64,000 nucleotides of DNA from an uncultured Porphyromonas sp. (GTDB taxonomy: Bacteria > Bacteroidota > Bacteroidia > Bacteroidales > Porphyromonadaceae). The translations under genes were made by a program, and so were the position numbers. A model generated the notes under the pieces. The model saw nothing but the letters and a program-made list of their open reading frames with translations, was not told the origin of the DNA and made no database searches. The stretch covers positions 1 through 64,000 of the forward strand of contig NZ_UQJH01000002.1 in assembly GCF_900541275.1 (NCBI RefSeq), read 5' to 3'. How positions within the stretch are numbered: position 1 is the stretch's first letter; each line of letters begins with the position of its first letter. Shown here piece after piece: positions 52,847-62,625 of this stretch.

Positions 52847-55495
52847 ATGAATAGGAAAAATTTCTTTTGGTTTGCGGGTCTGGCGGGACTCTTCCTCGCA
52901 CTGACACTCCTCCTCGGAGGCTGTCAGGCTGAGAGAGATCCCCGCCCCACTGACCCTGAGCAGGCGGAGTCGACCGAGCCGCACCACCTCACAATTGAGG
53001 AGGCGGAGGTTGTGGTCCTTCGCTTCCTGAGCGAGAGTGAGACTCCGATGACTACCCTCCGCTCCGTAGCCGATGAGGGTCTGGAGCTCGCTTTTGCCGA
53101 GCCTGCAAGCATGATCGGTCTTCGCGCCGTCTCTGATGACGAGACTATGGACGACCGCTCATCCCTCCCCGCCTACTATGTCTTCAATATCGGCCGGCGC
53201 GGTTATGTCATCGTCTCGGCATGGGATAATACGTTTCCGATTTTAGGCTTCTCTTACGAGGGAAGCTTCTTCGGCAAGAATGTAGCGGAGACACAGGGTA
53301 GCTCCGAGGTGAAGAATGTGATGAGCTTCCTCAGCTCCTATGCTTCCGGGATCGACTCTCTACGTCGCGTGCTTCCGGTGACACCGGAGCTGCGAAAGCA
53401 CTATGAGTGTGCCCTCAGGGGAGATGTGACGGGACAGGCCCTCAGAGCCTCCGGGAACATTGAGCCCCTCCTCGGAGGCATTAAGTGGAATCAGTCTCCC
53501 TACTACAACGCTTATTGCCCCACGGGGACCCCTGTCGGCTGTGTAGCCACCGCTACCTCACAGATCATGAGATACTGGAAATATCCTCCTCGCGGCACCG
53601 GCTCCCACACCTCCACGTCGGATGGTCAGTATGCTAATTTCAATAAGTATTACAACTGGGACAATATGCCGGCAGCTACGCTCCGTCAGTACAATGACGA
53701 TGTGGCTCAGTTATGCTACGATGTGGCTGTGGGACTCAACATGCAATTCTCCGCCTACGGCAGCGGCACCTGGCAGTACTACGTGCCGTCTCTCCTGGCG
53801 GATCATTTCTTTTACAAGAATACAGTCAGAGACATCTATCGCTCCAATTATAATGCTTCCGACTGGGCCTCCATCGTCTACAACGAGCTGGCCAATGGTC
53901 GCCCCGTCCAGTATGCAGGTTCAGGAAGGACCGGAGCAGGACACTCCTTTGTCTGCGACGGATATATGAATGGCTACTTCCACATCAATTGGGGATGGGG
54001 AGGTATGTCAGACGGCTATTTTCTCCTCCACGCCCTTGATCCCTCCTCCCTCGGCACGGGTGGAGGCAATGGAGGCTTCAATTACGGTCAGGACATCGTC
54101 ATAGGCATCGAGCCGGCACAGAGACCCGATCCCAAGCCCACTCCCGACTCCGGATCGATCACCTACCTGACTCTCGACCAGCTCCGGAGGATGCTCTCCT
54201 TCGGGCAGAGTGGGCGAGTATTCTTTGGCAGTGGCTATAGCGGCCCGATGGTCCTCTTCCTCAAGGCTACCGGCTGCGGACACTGTGAGCGCACCAGACC
54301 TGCCGTAGAGCTCCTGGCCAAGGAGTATGGCGACAGGATCCCCTTCTACGGCTTCGATGTCGTGACCAATGGACAGTGGGGAGCCAACTGGGACTATATC
54401 CAGAGAGTGCTCGGTATAGAGACCGTACCTCAGCTCCTCTTCATCACCAAGGAGGGCACCTATACCCTCAAGAATGGAGTCATAGAGACCTCGGTGCCGA
54501 GTGAGGGCGCACGTATCTTCCGCCCCTATGTGGAACAGCTCCTCGACGAGGGCGGCGACGATCCTGTCCCCTCCGGTGACTATTGTCCCTCGATGGGTCG
54601 ATATGCCCGCAGTACCTATATCGCTCAGGTGAGCATCAGCAACGTGAGCAACGTCACGACCGCCAATGCCGGCGGCTACACCTACTTCGATCACAAGCAG
54701 GTGGAGCTGACCCCCGGGGAGACCTATAGGATCACTCTCAAGCCCGGATCCACCGCCGGGAGCTACCCGGAGTACTGGCGTGTCTGGATCGATCTCAATG
54801 GAGACAAGGACTTTGGCGCTGATGAGCTGGCACTAGACTTCACCACCACACAGTCCAATGTCCCGGTCGTCAAGACGATCACCATCCCTGCGAGTGCTCG
54901 CGACGTGACCACCCGCATGAGGGTATCGATGAAGTGGGGCTCCGCGCCTGAGGTATGCGAGACCTTTGATCACGGTGAGGTGGAGGACTATCCCGTGCTT
55001 ATCAAGAGCAAGGTGACCCCGAAGCCGGATCCGAAGCCGGACCCTGACCCACAGCCGAAGGATGATCCCTATCCGACCTCCTATGGCAAGGACTCTCGAT
55101 ATGCCTACATCAGTGAGGTGAAGATCGGGGATATGGGCAATAGCGGTACAGGCGGTGACGGCTATGCCTCCTACATCACCACACACCACATCCTCGGCTA
55201 TCCCGGTCGCGCCCTCGCCTTCCAGCTCTCTCCCTCCTTTGGGACCACACGGGTCTACTGGTGCTATTGGCGAATATGGATTGACTACAATAAGGACGGA
55301 CAATTCAGCTCCTCCGAGCTGGTCGCCTCTAGGTATGGCAACAGCTATGTGAGCGGTTGGTTCACCCTCCCCTATCGTATGGATCCGGGGCTATATCGCG
55401 TCCGTGTGAGTATGAAGGTCAATGGTGGCTACCCGCAGCCTGACGAAATCTTCGACTACGGCGAAGTAGAGGATTATCGTCTGAGGATCCGATAG
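52847..55495 (+). CDS. C10-family cysteine protease lipoprotein with thioredoxin-like and two GEVED domains
   Basis: Predicted surface protease of the streptopain/PrtT (C10) family, 882 residues, lipobox GGC (Cys26). An N-terminal Spi-like prodomain (~45-195) precedes the catalytic domain: Cys232 in 'PVGCVATATSQIMRYW', His366 in 'GAGHSFVCDGY' and 'HINWGWGG'. Residues ~440-540 form a thioredoxin-like domain with CGHC at 477-480 and 'ETVPQLLFI'. After it come two GEVED domains, each with a Trp-rich strand and ending GEVEDY (~710 and ~873), joined by a Pro/Asp/Lys-rich linker (~725-740). The last domain ends at the C-terminus, and no type IX secretion domain was recognised. The domain order is unusual. 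Confidence 0.9.
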   Translation: MNRKNFFWFAGLAGLFLALTLLLGGCQAERDPRPTDPEQAESTEPHHLTIEEAEVVVLRFLSESETPMTTLRSVADEGLELAFAEPASMIGLRAVSDDETMDDRSSLPAYYVFNIGRRGYVIVSAWDNTFPILGFSYEGSFFGKNVAETQGSSEVKNVMSFLSSYASGIDSLRRVLPVTPELRKHYECALRGDVTGQALRASGNIEPLLGGIKWNQSPYYNAYCPTGTPVGCVATATSQIMRYWKYPPRGTGSHTSTSDGQYANFNKYYNWDNMPAATLRQYNDDVAQLCYDVAVGLNMQFSAYGSGTWQYYVPSLLADHFFYKNTVRDIYRSNYNASDWASIVYNELANGRPVQYAGSGRTGAGHSFVCDGYMNGYFHINWGWGGMSDGYFLLHALDPSSLGTGGGNGGFNYGQDIVIGIEPAQRPDPKPTPDSGSITYLTLDQLRRMLSFGQSGRVFFGSGYSGPMVLFLKATGCGHCERTRPAVELLAKEYGDRIPFYGFDVVTNGQWGANWDYIQRVLGIETVPQLLFITKEGTYTLKNGVIETSVPSEGARIFRPYVEQLLDEGGDDPVPSGDYCPSMGRYARSTYIAQVSISNVSNVTTANAGGYTYFDHKQVELTPGETYRITLKPGSTAGSYPEYWRVWIDLNGDKDFGADELALDFTTTQSNVPVVKTITIPASARDVTTRMRVSMKWGSAPEVCETFDHGEVEDYPVLIKSKVTPKPDPKPDPDPQPKDDPYPTSYGKDSRYAYISEVKIGDMGNSGTGGDGYASYITTHHILGYPGRALAFQLSPSFGTTRVYWCYWRIWIDYNKDGQFSSSELVASRYGNSYVSGWFTLPYRMDPGLYRVRVSMKVNGGYPQPDEIFDYGEVEDYRLRIR

Positions 55496-55522
55496 TACCC
55501 TCGGCACACAAGTCTTTCTTTC

Positions 55523-55566
55523 GTGCTGCATCACAAGAGTTTTCCTGTGATGCAGCACTTTTTTAT
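55523..55566 (+). terminator. Terminator of the C10 protease gene
   Basis: A perfect 13-bp stem (GTGCTGCATCACA with TGTGATGCAGCAC) and a run of seven T, 28 bases past the stop. The rest of 55496-55807 shows no gene. Confidence 0.9.
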
Positions 55567-55807
55567 CCTAATCTCTATACGAGGCAGAAAAAAGGTGACG
55601 ATCGTCCTTCTTTCCTCCGACTGAGACCTTCCGGAAGCGTATTACCCGGCGAAGTGATGATTGTACGACTTATTGGAGCTATTGCGACGAGCCACAGCCC
55701 TTGCACACTCTACTATTCCGAGATAGATATTCGGAGAGAAGTCCTGAGACCGGGTAGCGATGGGACAGGGAGTAGTGCAGTCTCTGTAGCGAGGGTGGCT
55801 GAGCTAC

Positions 55808-56812
55808 TTAGCGAAGGATCAGGATATCGCCCTCCTCGGGGATATAGGCGGGGTCGAGCTTATTCATCTGATAGAGAGAGCGTAGCTGGATACCGTATCT
55901 CTGTGCTATGCCGTGGATCGACTCCCCTACCCTCACCTCATGGCGGTAGTAGGGCGGATCAGCACGACGGAGCTTCCTCTGGAGGTAGATGATGTCTCCC
56001 TCCTCGATCGGGTAGCCGGGCGGGAAGTCGTTGTAGTCAGTGAGTTTCTTCTCCGAGATATCGAGGTCACGAGCGATGCTGGCGAGATCGTCCTCCTTCT
56101 TAGCAAGGACGTAGAGGAGTCCATAGCTTTTGTAGATCTCACGGACGCCGATAGGGGTCGTCTCCCTCGATGCCGGCTTCTCGTATCTCATGGGAGGCTT
56201 GCTGCTGACGGTTCGTCGTGGCTGCTCAGGTCGGTTGTAGGCGTAGTCTCGCTCCACGTTGCCGTCCACCAGCAGGTAGAGCTGATAGTCCTCGATGATC
56301 TTGATGAGCTTATTGGCGTAGCCTCTGTCGGTAGCATAGCCGGCTCGCTGTAGCCCCTTTGCCCAGCTCTTGTAGTCCGCCATATCTATACGGAAGAGTG
56401 AGCTGTACCTGCGGTTGCCAGTGAGGAATTGCCCGTGGTCGAGGTAGGAGTCGAGCGGATCGTCGTATACCCTGAAGCAGTCGCGAGGGTTGTCATCGCG
56501 GTGGTAGGTGCGGGCACCGTTCCAGCCATTGTGGCACTTGATGCCGAAGTGATTATTGGAGTTCTGCGCTAGAGCACTACCACCGGCCCCACTCTCCAGC
56601 AGACCCTGAGCCATAGTGATGGAGGCAGGGATGCCAAACTCTCGCTGACTCTGCAGCGCAGCGGGGGCGTACTGTCGGATGTAGGCGTTGTATGAGGGGT
56701 TTTTCCCCGGCATAGGCATACGGCTCACCTGCTGATTGGCAGCATTTCGGGTGCTGCCACAGCCGGTGAGGAGCAGGAGCGGTAAGAGGAGGGCGAGGAC
56801 TTTACGGGTCAT
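55808..56812 (-). CDS. Glucosaminidase-domain lipoprotein with LysM repeats
   Basis: Predicted peptidoglycan hydrolase (N-acetylglucosaminidase type), 334 residues, lipobox TGC. The glucosaminidase domain (about 45-185) has 'IPASITMAQGLLESGAGGSALAQNSNNHFGIKCHNGW' with the catalytic glutamate in LLESG, and 'FRVYDDPLDSYLDHGQFL'. Two C-terminal LysM segments (~235-285 and ~285-334) bind peptidoglycan; the second is the clearer ('HEVRVGESIHGIAQRYGIQLRSLYQMN'). It starts 6 bases after the comB-like gene and is last in the four-gene minus-strand set. Likely role in cell-wall turnover. Confidence 0.92.
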   Translation of the reverse strand: MTRKVLALLLPLLLLTGCGSTRNAANQQVSRMPMPGKNPSYNAYIRQYAPAALQSQREFGIPASITMAQGLLESGAGGSALAQNSNNHFGIKCHNGWNGARTYHRDDNPRDCFRVYDDPLDSYLDHGQFLTGNRRYSSLFRIDMADYKSWAKGLQRAGYATDRGYANKLIKIIEDYQLYLLVDGNVERDYAYNRPEQPRRTVSSKPPMRYEKPASRETTPIGVREIYKSYGLLYVLAKKEDDLASIARDLDISEKKLTDYNDFPPGYPIEEGDIIYLQRKLRRADPPYYRHEVRVGESIHGIAQRYGIQLRSLYQMNKLDPAYIPEEGDILILR

Positions 56813-56818
56813 GGCAGC

Positions 56819-57544
56819 TTACTTATTATCTAAGACGATACGTCCCTGAGCATCCGTGCCGGCTATGGGGAGAGCTGTGGAGCAGTCGAGGTCAATGCAG
56901 TAGGAGAGAGCCTCCGCCTTCCCCACACGGAGGAGGCGCTGGTAGTGGTCGCTCTGCTTGATGGCGCCCACTATGTCGGACGAGTGGCTGCGGTAGTAGT
57001 CGAGTACCATCCGCACTGCGTCACTACCGAGCGTGTGGCTATCCGAGAGGCGGTCAGCAAGGGCAGCACCGAAGAGAGCATCCTCGATGCAGACGTGCCC
57101 CTCCCAGCCGGCACATACGGAGAGGACATTGCGTCCCAGGCAGTACTCAGCCACGGTGCCGATGTTGGTGAATGCCCCGACGACCACACTATGCTCCGGT
57201 CCGAAGCTCATACACTTCTTCAGCGTGCGGGTGCCATTGGTGGTGGTGAAGTAGATCTCCTTGTCTCGCACCTGCTCGGGACCATACTCGAGCGGATCGT
57301 TGCCGAGATCAGCGAAGTCGCACTTGACACACTTCCGCTCCGCTCCGACGAGGTGACCCGCTGCAGCTGCCGCCTTTGCTTCCTCGATGGTCTCGATGGG
57401 AAAGATCCGCCGGACACCGTTGTCGAAGGCAGCGACCATCGTCGAGCTGGCTCTTAGGATATCGACCACCACAAAGGTGGTCGGCTCAGTAGGTCTGTAG
57501 ACATCAAGCAACTCGGGGGAGAGAACAATATCGATCGTATTCAT
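56819..57544 (-). CDS. 2-phosphosulfolactate phosphatase-like protein (ComB family)
   Basis: 241 residues of the ComB family, typified by an archaeal coenzyme M enzyme that removes phosphate from 2-phosphosulfolactate. Motifs: 'TFVVVDILRASSTMVAAFDNGV', 'AKAAAAAGHLVGAERKC', 'EIYFTTTNGTRTLKKC' and 'VCAGWEGHVCIEDALFGA'. Bacteria lacking coenzyme M often carry this gene, so the substrate here may differ. It overlaps cutC by 4 bases. Confidence 0.85.
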   Translation of the reverse strand: MNTIDIVLSPELLDVYRPTEPTTFVVVDILRASSTMVAAFDNGVRRIFPIETIEEAKAAAAAGHLVGAERKCVKCDFADLGNDPLEYGPEQVRDKEIYFTTTNGTRTLKKCMSFGPEHSVVVGAFTNIGTVAEYCLGRNVLSVCAGWEGHVCIEDALFGAALADRLSDSHTLGSDAVRMVLDYYRSHSSDIVGAIKQSDHYQRLLRVGKAEALSYCIDLDCSTALPIAGTDAQGRIVLDNK

Positions 57545-58293
57545 GATAAAAGACTTTGACGTATAGATGAAATAGCCTCGGCATCGGTGACTCTGATGTC
57601 TCTCTCAGGGATCTGAGCCGAGGACGAGGGTGGAAATGCCACTGAGGAGTGACGCATCGAGCTGCCCCTCAGCCTTGCAAAGGTACCATGAATCGCAGAG
57701 ACACCGGTGGACCGGATCACATGACGAGCATTATCGGCCGTGATGCCACTGCCCGCCATGATGCTGATGCGTCCATCGGCCTGCTCCACCAGGTGGCGGA
57801 TCCGATCCAGACTGTCCACTGCCGAGGGGGTGCCGCCCGAGGTGAGAATGCAGGCAAAGCCGAGAGCTACCGCCTGCTCCAGAGCCGTCTCCAGCGATGC
57901 CGCCCGATCAAAAGCCCGATGAAGCGTGACCGGAAGACCCTCTGCCTCACGGATCAGCCGGCGGCAGAGCTCCTCGTCTAAGTCTCCATCCGGAGTGAGG
58001 GCTCCGAGCGAGAAACCGGCCACACCCAGCCGACGCAAAACCCGGATATCCTCCAGCATAACATCCACCTCGGTCTCAGAGTAGAGGAAGTCGCCCGAGC
58101 GGGGACGGATGATCGGGATGATGGGAAGATGACAGCACCGGAGAGCTGCCGCCACAGTGCCGTAGGAAGGCGTGGTACCACCCTCCGAGAGGGCGGCACA
58201 GAGCTCTATTCGGCTCGCCCCACCCCGCTCAGCCTCAAGGCACGATGGGACATCACCGGCACAATTCTCGATGACGAGTTCACTTTTCTTCAT
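57541..58293 (-). CDS. cutC: CutC family protein
   Basis: TIM-barrel protein, 250 residues. 'LVIENCAGDVPSCLEAERGGASRIELCAAL', 'IIPIIRPRSGDFLYSE' and 'VTLHRAFDRAAS' are CutC hallmarks, as is 'CILTSGGTPSAVDSLD'. The family was linked to copper homeostasis in E. coli, later questioned; its reaction is not certain. It overlaps the beta-mannosidase gene by 14 bases upstream and comB by 4 downstream, so all are translationally coupled. Confidence 0.9.
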   Translation of the reverse strand: MKKSELVIENCAGDVPSCLEAERGGASRIELCAALSEGGTTPSYGTVAAALRCCHLPIIPIIRPRSGDFLYSETEVDVMLEDIRVLRRLGVAGFSLGALTPDGDLDEELCRRLIREAEGLPVTLHRAFDRAASLETALEQAVALGFACILTSGGTPSAVDSLDRIRHLVEQADGRISIMAGSGITADNARHVIRSTGVSAIHGTFARLRGSSMRHSSVAFPPSSSAQIPERDIRVTDAEAISSIRQSLLS

Positions 58294-60775
58294 TTCTCAG
58301 CAGGTCATTAAGGGTGTGAAAGGTCAGCCTGCCCTTCTCCACATCAGGATGCGAGATCTGTATCGTCTTCGTCTCCCCCGGAAGCAGGTCTAAGAAATTA
58401 TCCGAGTAGAGAGCACCCTGCCAGGGGGACTCGATAAAGAGATCCTTGATCAGGGTCTCGGCGGTAATGGTAACCGTCAGCCCTCTCTCTGTCAGTCGCT
58501 CCTCGACCAAATAGCGAGGGCGGGGCAGCTTCATCTGCCGGGGACGGACGCTATAGTAGAGCTGGCGAGCGATCTCCTTCCCCTCACCTTGCCTCACGAT
58601 CAACTGTGCAAGGATTGTATCGGAGGAGAGCGGTCTCGGGAGTTGGGTAAGCTCCACAGAGAGAGGCGTCTCAGTCACCCGGCAGGCATAGTGGGAAGGA
58701 CTCGCAAGGAGGCTCCCGTCTGTCCGCATCCAGGTCACTTCCACATCGACAGAGCCCCTAAGCAACGGGTCATCAGAGACGAGACAGAGGGCGAGCGAGT
58801 CCCCCCGCTCCACCAGGTCGACGATCGTGGGTCGGTAGGCGCGCTCCACTGCATAGTGGAGTGCCTTGTGATTACCCCAGTAATCGACGGAGGACCAGCT
58901 GACCGTGGGCCAGACATCATTGATCTGCCAGTAGAGCGAGCCGGCATTGTCGGGATAGGCGCGACGGACGGCACGGATGGCATAGCCGGTAGCATCTCGC
59001 TGCTCGAGGAGACTCAGGTAAGTGAAGTCGGCAAAGCTCTCGGGCGCCGGGTAGTCGCGCTCCATATAGAGCCGCAACCGCTCATTGCCTCCCGGGGAGC
59101 GCTGCCGATGCGTCACGAGAGGGTGATCGAGGCTGAGGGAGCCCGCCTCCGGGGCAAAGCTTCTGACGGTCTTCATCTCGGGGAAGGACTGCAGCCCGTA
59201 CTCGCTTGCGAATCGCCCAGGATTGTGATCAAACGTGGTGTAGTCCTCTTCGCCAAACCACATTCCCCAGTAGTGTGCATCGCTGCGGGAGAGGCTCTCG
59301 AGGTCGCCCCAGTTGGAGTCATACGGTGAGCCGTGTATGTAGTCCACATGCGGGGCGTAGTGAGCGACGCTCTCGGGGAGGAGCTTCCGGAAGAGCTTTT
59401 CATACCCTGTCGTCATCTCCTGCCAGACCTCGGGACTGTACTTTGACTTCCAGCCCCAGTGGCGCATACCCTCGCGGACCTCATTGTTTCCGCAGAGGAG
59501 TGCCAGGGAGGGGTGATTGCGGAGGCGCGAGAGCTGATCCGCCACTTCGCACCGCACGTTTTCCATAAAGGCGGGGTCGCTCGGATAGGTGGTGCAGGCA
59601 AAGGGGAAGTCCTGCCAGATAAGGATCCCGTAGCGATCTGCCAGCTCGTAAAACTCCTCCGTCTCGTAGATCCCTCCACCCCAGACACGCAGCATATTGA
59701 AGTGCGCCGGCAGCACGTCCTCCACGAAGAATTGCTCGAGGCTCCTCCCGTGGTCGCCCATACGGCGGTCGTGCGGGAGGTAATTGGCCCCCTTAGCGTA
59801 GAAGGGTCGGCGATTGACCACGAAGCGGAACGCCCCGTCCGTCTGATCAAGGCGCACCTCCCGCAGCCCCACCCGGAGACTGTTCCTCTCTCCCGTTGCG
59901 TCCTGATAGACCAGCGTATAGCGCTCAGCCTCACCCCATCCGTGTGGCATCCAGAGTCGTGGCCTCGGGATGGAGAAAGCGACCGAGTCACTCGTCATCA
60001 CCGCACACTCTAGCTCCACGCCATCCGGATCGAGGAGCGTGAGGGATGCCCCCTGCGCTCTCCGGCTGCCACTCACAGTGAGCGTGGCTGAGGTCGGCTC
60101 CGTACCGCTCCACTCGATCTTACTGCGGACGTAAAAGTCCTCCGGATGAAGACGCTCCTTTCGCTCCACAACGGGCGGCGCAAAAAGACCCATAGAGATC
60201 AGCCGAGGTGCCCAGTCCCACCCGTAGTGGTAGGGGGCTGTCCGGATGTATGGGCTGTAGAATATTTTTGCACGATCATTATCGGCAGGATAATTGAATC
60301 CATTGCTCTCGTAGAGGAGCTGACCGATCTTCGTCGGTGAGAGGAGACGGATCACCAGCCGATTGGTCCCTGGGCGGAGATGACCATCGAGGTCATAGGT
60401 ATAGGTCCGGAAGAAGTTTTCTGTACGACCAAGCAGCGCGCCATTGAGATAGACCTCCGCAAAAGTATCGACCCACCTGAGGCGCAACCGGTAGCCGGAG
60501 AGCTCCGCACCCGACAGCTCAAAGGTGGTCCGGTAGACCCACTCCCTATCGCTCACCCACTGTATGCTATCCTCGGAGGTGCCGACAAAGGGATGAGGGA
60601 TCAGCCCCTGATGGAGCAAGTCTCGCTGCACCATGGAGGGGATCTCCACGGCGACAGAGGTGGAGTCGGGCTGCCCCTCCTCCGTCAGGTCGAAGCGACT
60701 CAGGACGATCTGAGCAGTGAGCGACGGCAGGAGGGCAAGCAGAGAGAGGGCAAGGAGAGCTCTTCGGACAAGCAT
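58280..60775 (-). CDS. Glycoside hydrolase family 2 beta-mannosidase
   Basis: Exported beta-mannosidase, 831 residues, predicted to release mannose from the non-reducing ends of beta-mannosides, for example from host N-glycans. Signal peptide 'MLVRRALLALSLLALLPSLTAQ', then sugar-binding and immunoglobulin-like domains and the TIM barrel. The acid/base Glu432 is in 'CGNNEVREGMRHWGWK' and the nucleophile Glu525 in 'FASEYGLQSFPEMKTV'. The start at 60775 begins the signal peptide; an earlier Met at 60841 lies in the aspS terminator and was rejected. First gene of the beta-mannosidase-cutC-comB-glucosaminidase set. Confidence 0.93.
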   Translation of the reverse strand: MLVRRALLALSLLALLPSLTAQIVLSRFDLTEEGQPDSTSVAVEIPSMVQRDLLHQGLIPHPFVGTSEDSIQWVSDREWVYRTTFELSGAELSGYRLRLRWVDTFAEVYLNGALLGRTENFFRTYTYDLDGHLRPGTNRLVIRLLSPTKIGQLLYESNGFNYPADNDRAKIFYSPYIRTAPYHYGWDWAPRLISMGLFAPPVVERKERLHPEDFYVRSKIEWSGTEPTSATLTVSGSRRAQGASLTLLDPDGVELECAVMTSDSVAFSIPRPRLWMPHGWGEAERYTLVYQDATGERNSLRVGLREVRLDQTDGAFRFVVNRRPFYAKGANYLPHDRRMGDHGRSLEQFFVEDVLPAHFNMLRVWGGGIYETEEFYELADRYGILIWQDFPFACTTYPSDPAFMENVRCEVADQLSRLRNHPSLALLCGNNEVREGMRHWGWKSKYSPEVWQEMTTGYEKLFRKLLPESVAHYAPHVDYIHGSPYDSNWGDLESLSRSDAHYWGMWFGEEDYTTFDHNPGRFASEYGLQSFPEMKTVRSFAPEAGSLSLDHPLVTHRQRSPGGNERLRLYMERDYPAPESFADFTYLSLLEQRDATGYAIRAVRRAYPDNAGSLYWQINDVWPTVSWSSVDYWGNHKALHYAVERAYRPTIVDLVERGDSLALCLVSDDPLLRGSVDVEVTWMRTDGSLLASPSHYACRVTETPLSVELTQLPRPLSSDTILAQLIVRQGEGKEIARQLYYSVRPRQMKLPRPRYLVEERLTERGLTVTITAETLIKDLFIESPWQGALYSDNFLDLLPGETKTIQISHPDVEKGRLTFHTLNDLLRNEEK

Positions 60776-60793
60776 AGAGACTGTGAAATAAAA

Positions 60794-60837
60794 AAGAGGA
60801 AGATCTGCGTCCGACAGAGACAGCTGATCTTCCTCTT
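60794..60837 (-). terminator. Terminator of aspS
   Basis: A perfect 12-bp stem (AAGAGGAAGATC with GATCTTCCTCTT), 20-base loop, followed on the minus strand by TTTTATTT, just after the aspS stop. Confidence 0.8.
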
Positions 60838-60852
60838 GCATACTATAGAGAT

Positions 60853-62604
60853 TTACTTCTTAAGCGCAATGTGCAGCTCATCCAGCTGCTTCTGGTCCAC
60901 AATGGCAGGAGCATCTACCATTACATCGCGACCGGAGGTATTCTTCGGGAAAGCGATCGTGTCGCGGATACTGTCCAAGCCGGCGAAGAGGGAGACCCAG
61001 CGGTCAAAGCCATAAGCGATGCCTCCGTGGGGCGGTGCACCGTACTTGAAAGCATTCATCAGGAAGCCAAATTGCTCCTGTGCACGCTCCTCAGTAAAGC
61101 CGAGGGCATGGAACATCCGGTCCTGAAGCTTGGTGTCGTGGATTCGGATCGAGCCGCCACCCACTTCGACACCATTGATCACCATATCGTAGGCGTAGGC
61201 TCGCACCTTCCCGGGATCGGTCTCCAGCAGCGGGATATCCTCCTCCACCGGCATGGTGAACGGGTGGTGCATCGCCATATAGCGCCCCTCCTCCTCGCTC
61301 CACTCGAAGAGCGGGAAATTGACCACCCAGAGACACTTGAAGTTCATCGGGTCCATCAGGCCCTCACGGCGCCCCATCTGGAGACGGAGACGTCCCAGCT
61401 GAGTCCTACACTTCATCGCATCGTCACCACAGAGGATCAGGATCAGGTCACCCGGCTCTGCCTTCATGGCATCGCGCAGGGAAGCTCTCTGCTCCTCGGA
61501 GTAGAACTTATCGACACTGCTCTTGACGCTGCCATCCTCATTGATGCGTGCGTAGATCAGTCCCTTGGCACCCACCTGCGGGCTCTTCACGTAGTCAGTC
61601 AGCTCATCGAGCTGCTTGCGGGTATAGCCGGCGCAGCCCTTGACACAGATACCTCCGATGTAGGAGGCCTCATCGAAGACCCCAAATCCGGTCTCAGTGA
61701 TCGTCTCCTTGAGCTCCACGATCCGCATATCGAAGCGCATGTCCGGCTTATCTGAGCCGTAGTACTTCATCGCATCCTGCCAGTCCATCTTGAGGTAGGG
61801 CTCCGTCTGCTCAATGCCGAGGATCTCCTTGAATAGGTACTTGCTCAATCCCTCAAAGGTGTCTGTCACATCATCCTGATGGACGTAGCTCATCTCGCAG
61901 TCGATCTGGGTGAACTCCGGCTGACGATCGGCACGCAGGTCCTCGTCGCGGAAGCACTTCACCACCTGGAAGTACCGGTCGATACCGGCAATCATCAGCA
62001 GCTGCTTGTAGGTCTGAGGGGACTGTGGGAGGGCGTAGAATTGTCCAGGATTCATCCTCGAGGGGACAATGAAGTCTCGTGCCCCCTCCGGAGTGGACTT
62101 GATCAGGAAGGGCGTCTCCACCTCCATAAACTGCTGCCCATCGAGGTAGCGACGGATCAGCTGTGCCATCCGGTGGCGGAGGGCAAGATTACGTACCACA
62201 CTGGGTCGGCGGATGTCGAGGTAGCGGTACTTCATCCGTAGCTCATCACCGCCATCAGACTCCTCCTCGATCGTGAATGGAGGGGTCTCGGAGGCTGAAA
62301 GGATATTGAGCGAGTGGACATCGATCTCGATGTCACCGGTAGGCATCTTGGGGTTCTTCGAGGAGCGCTCCACGACGGTACCGACTGCCTGGATCACATA
62401 CTCTCGACCGATCTCAGATGCCTTCTCGAGCTGCTCATGGCTACTGCTCTCAGCGAGGACCAACTGGGTGATCCCATACCGATCACGCAGATCGATAAAG
62501 GTCATTCCTCCCATCTTACGTATCCGCTGCACCCATCCGGCCAGCGTCACCTCGGAGCCAATATCGGAGGCGCGAAGCTCTCCACAAGTCTTTGTTCTAT
62601 ACAT
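60853..62604 (-). CDS. aspS: Aspartyl-tRNA synthetase
   Basis: Class II aminoacyl-tRNA synthetase, 583 residues. The N-terminal OB-fold anticodon domain ('[34 protein letters not shown]') is followed by motif 1 and motif 2 ('[22 protein letters not shown]') and, after the bacterial-type insert, motif 3 '[16 protein letters not shown]'. Whether it also charges tRNA-Asn is not shown. It follows the CBS-domain gene by 21 bases in the same direction. Confidence 0.97.
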   Translation of the reverse strand: MYRTKTCGELRASDIGSEVTLAGWVQRIRKMGGMTFIDLRDRYGITQLVLAESSSHEQLEKASEIGREYVIQAVGTVVERSSKNPKMPTGDIEIDVHSLNILSASETPPFTIEEESDGGDELRMKYRYLDIRRPSVVRNLALRHRMAQLIRRYLDGQQFMEVETPFLIKSTPEGARDFIVPSRMNPGQFYALPQSPQTYKQLLMIAGIDRYFQVVKCFRDEDLRADRQPEFTQIDCEMSYVHQDDVTDTFEGLSKYLFKEILGIEQTEPYLKMDWQDAMKYYGSDKPDMRFDMRIVELKETITETGFGVFDEASYIGGICVKGCAGYTRKQLDELTDYVKSPQVGAKGLIYARINEDGSVKSSVDKFYSEEQRASLRDAMKAEPGDLILILCGDDAMKCRTQLGRLRLQMGRREGLMDPMNFKCLWVVNFPLFEWSEEEGRYMAMHHPFTMPVEEDIPLLETDPGKVRAYAYDMVINGVEVGGGSIRIHDTKLQDRMFHALGFTEERAQEQFGFLMNAFKYGAPPHGGIAYGFDRWVSLFAGLDSIRDTIAFPKNTSGRDVMVDAPAIVDQKQLDELHIALKK

Positions 62605-62625
62605 GATATCTCACACTATGTGCGA

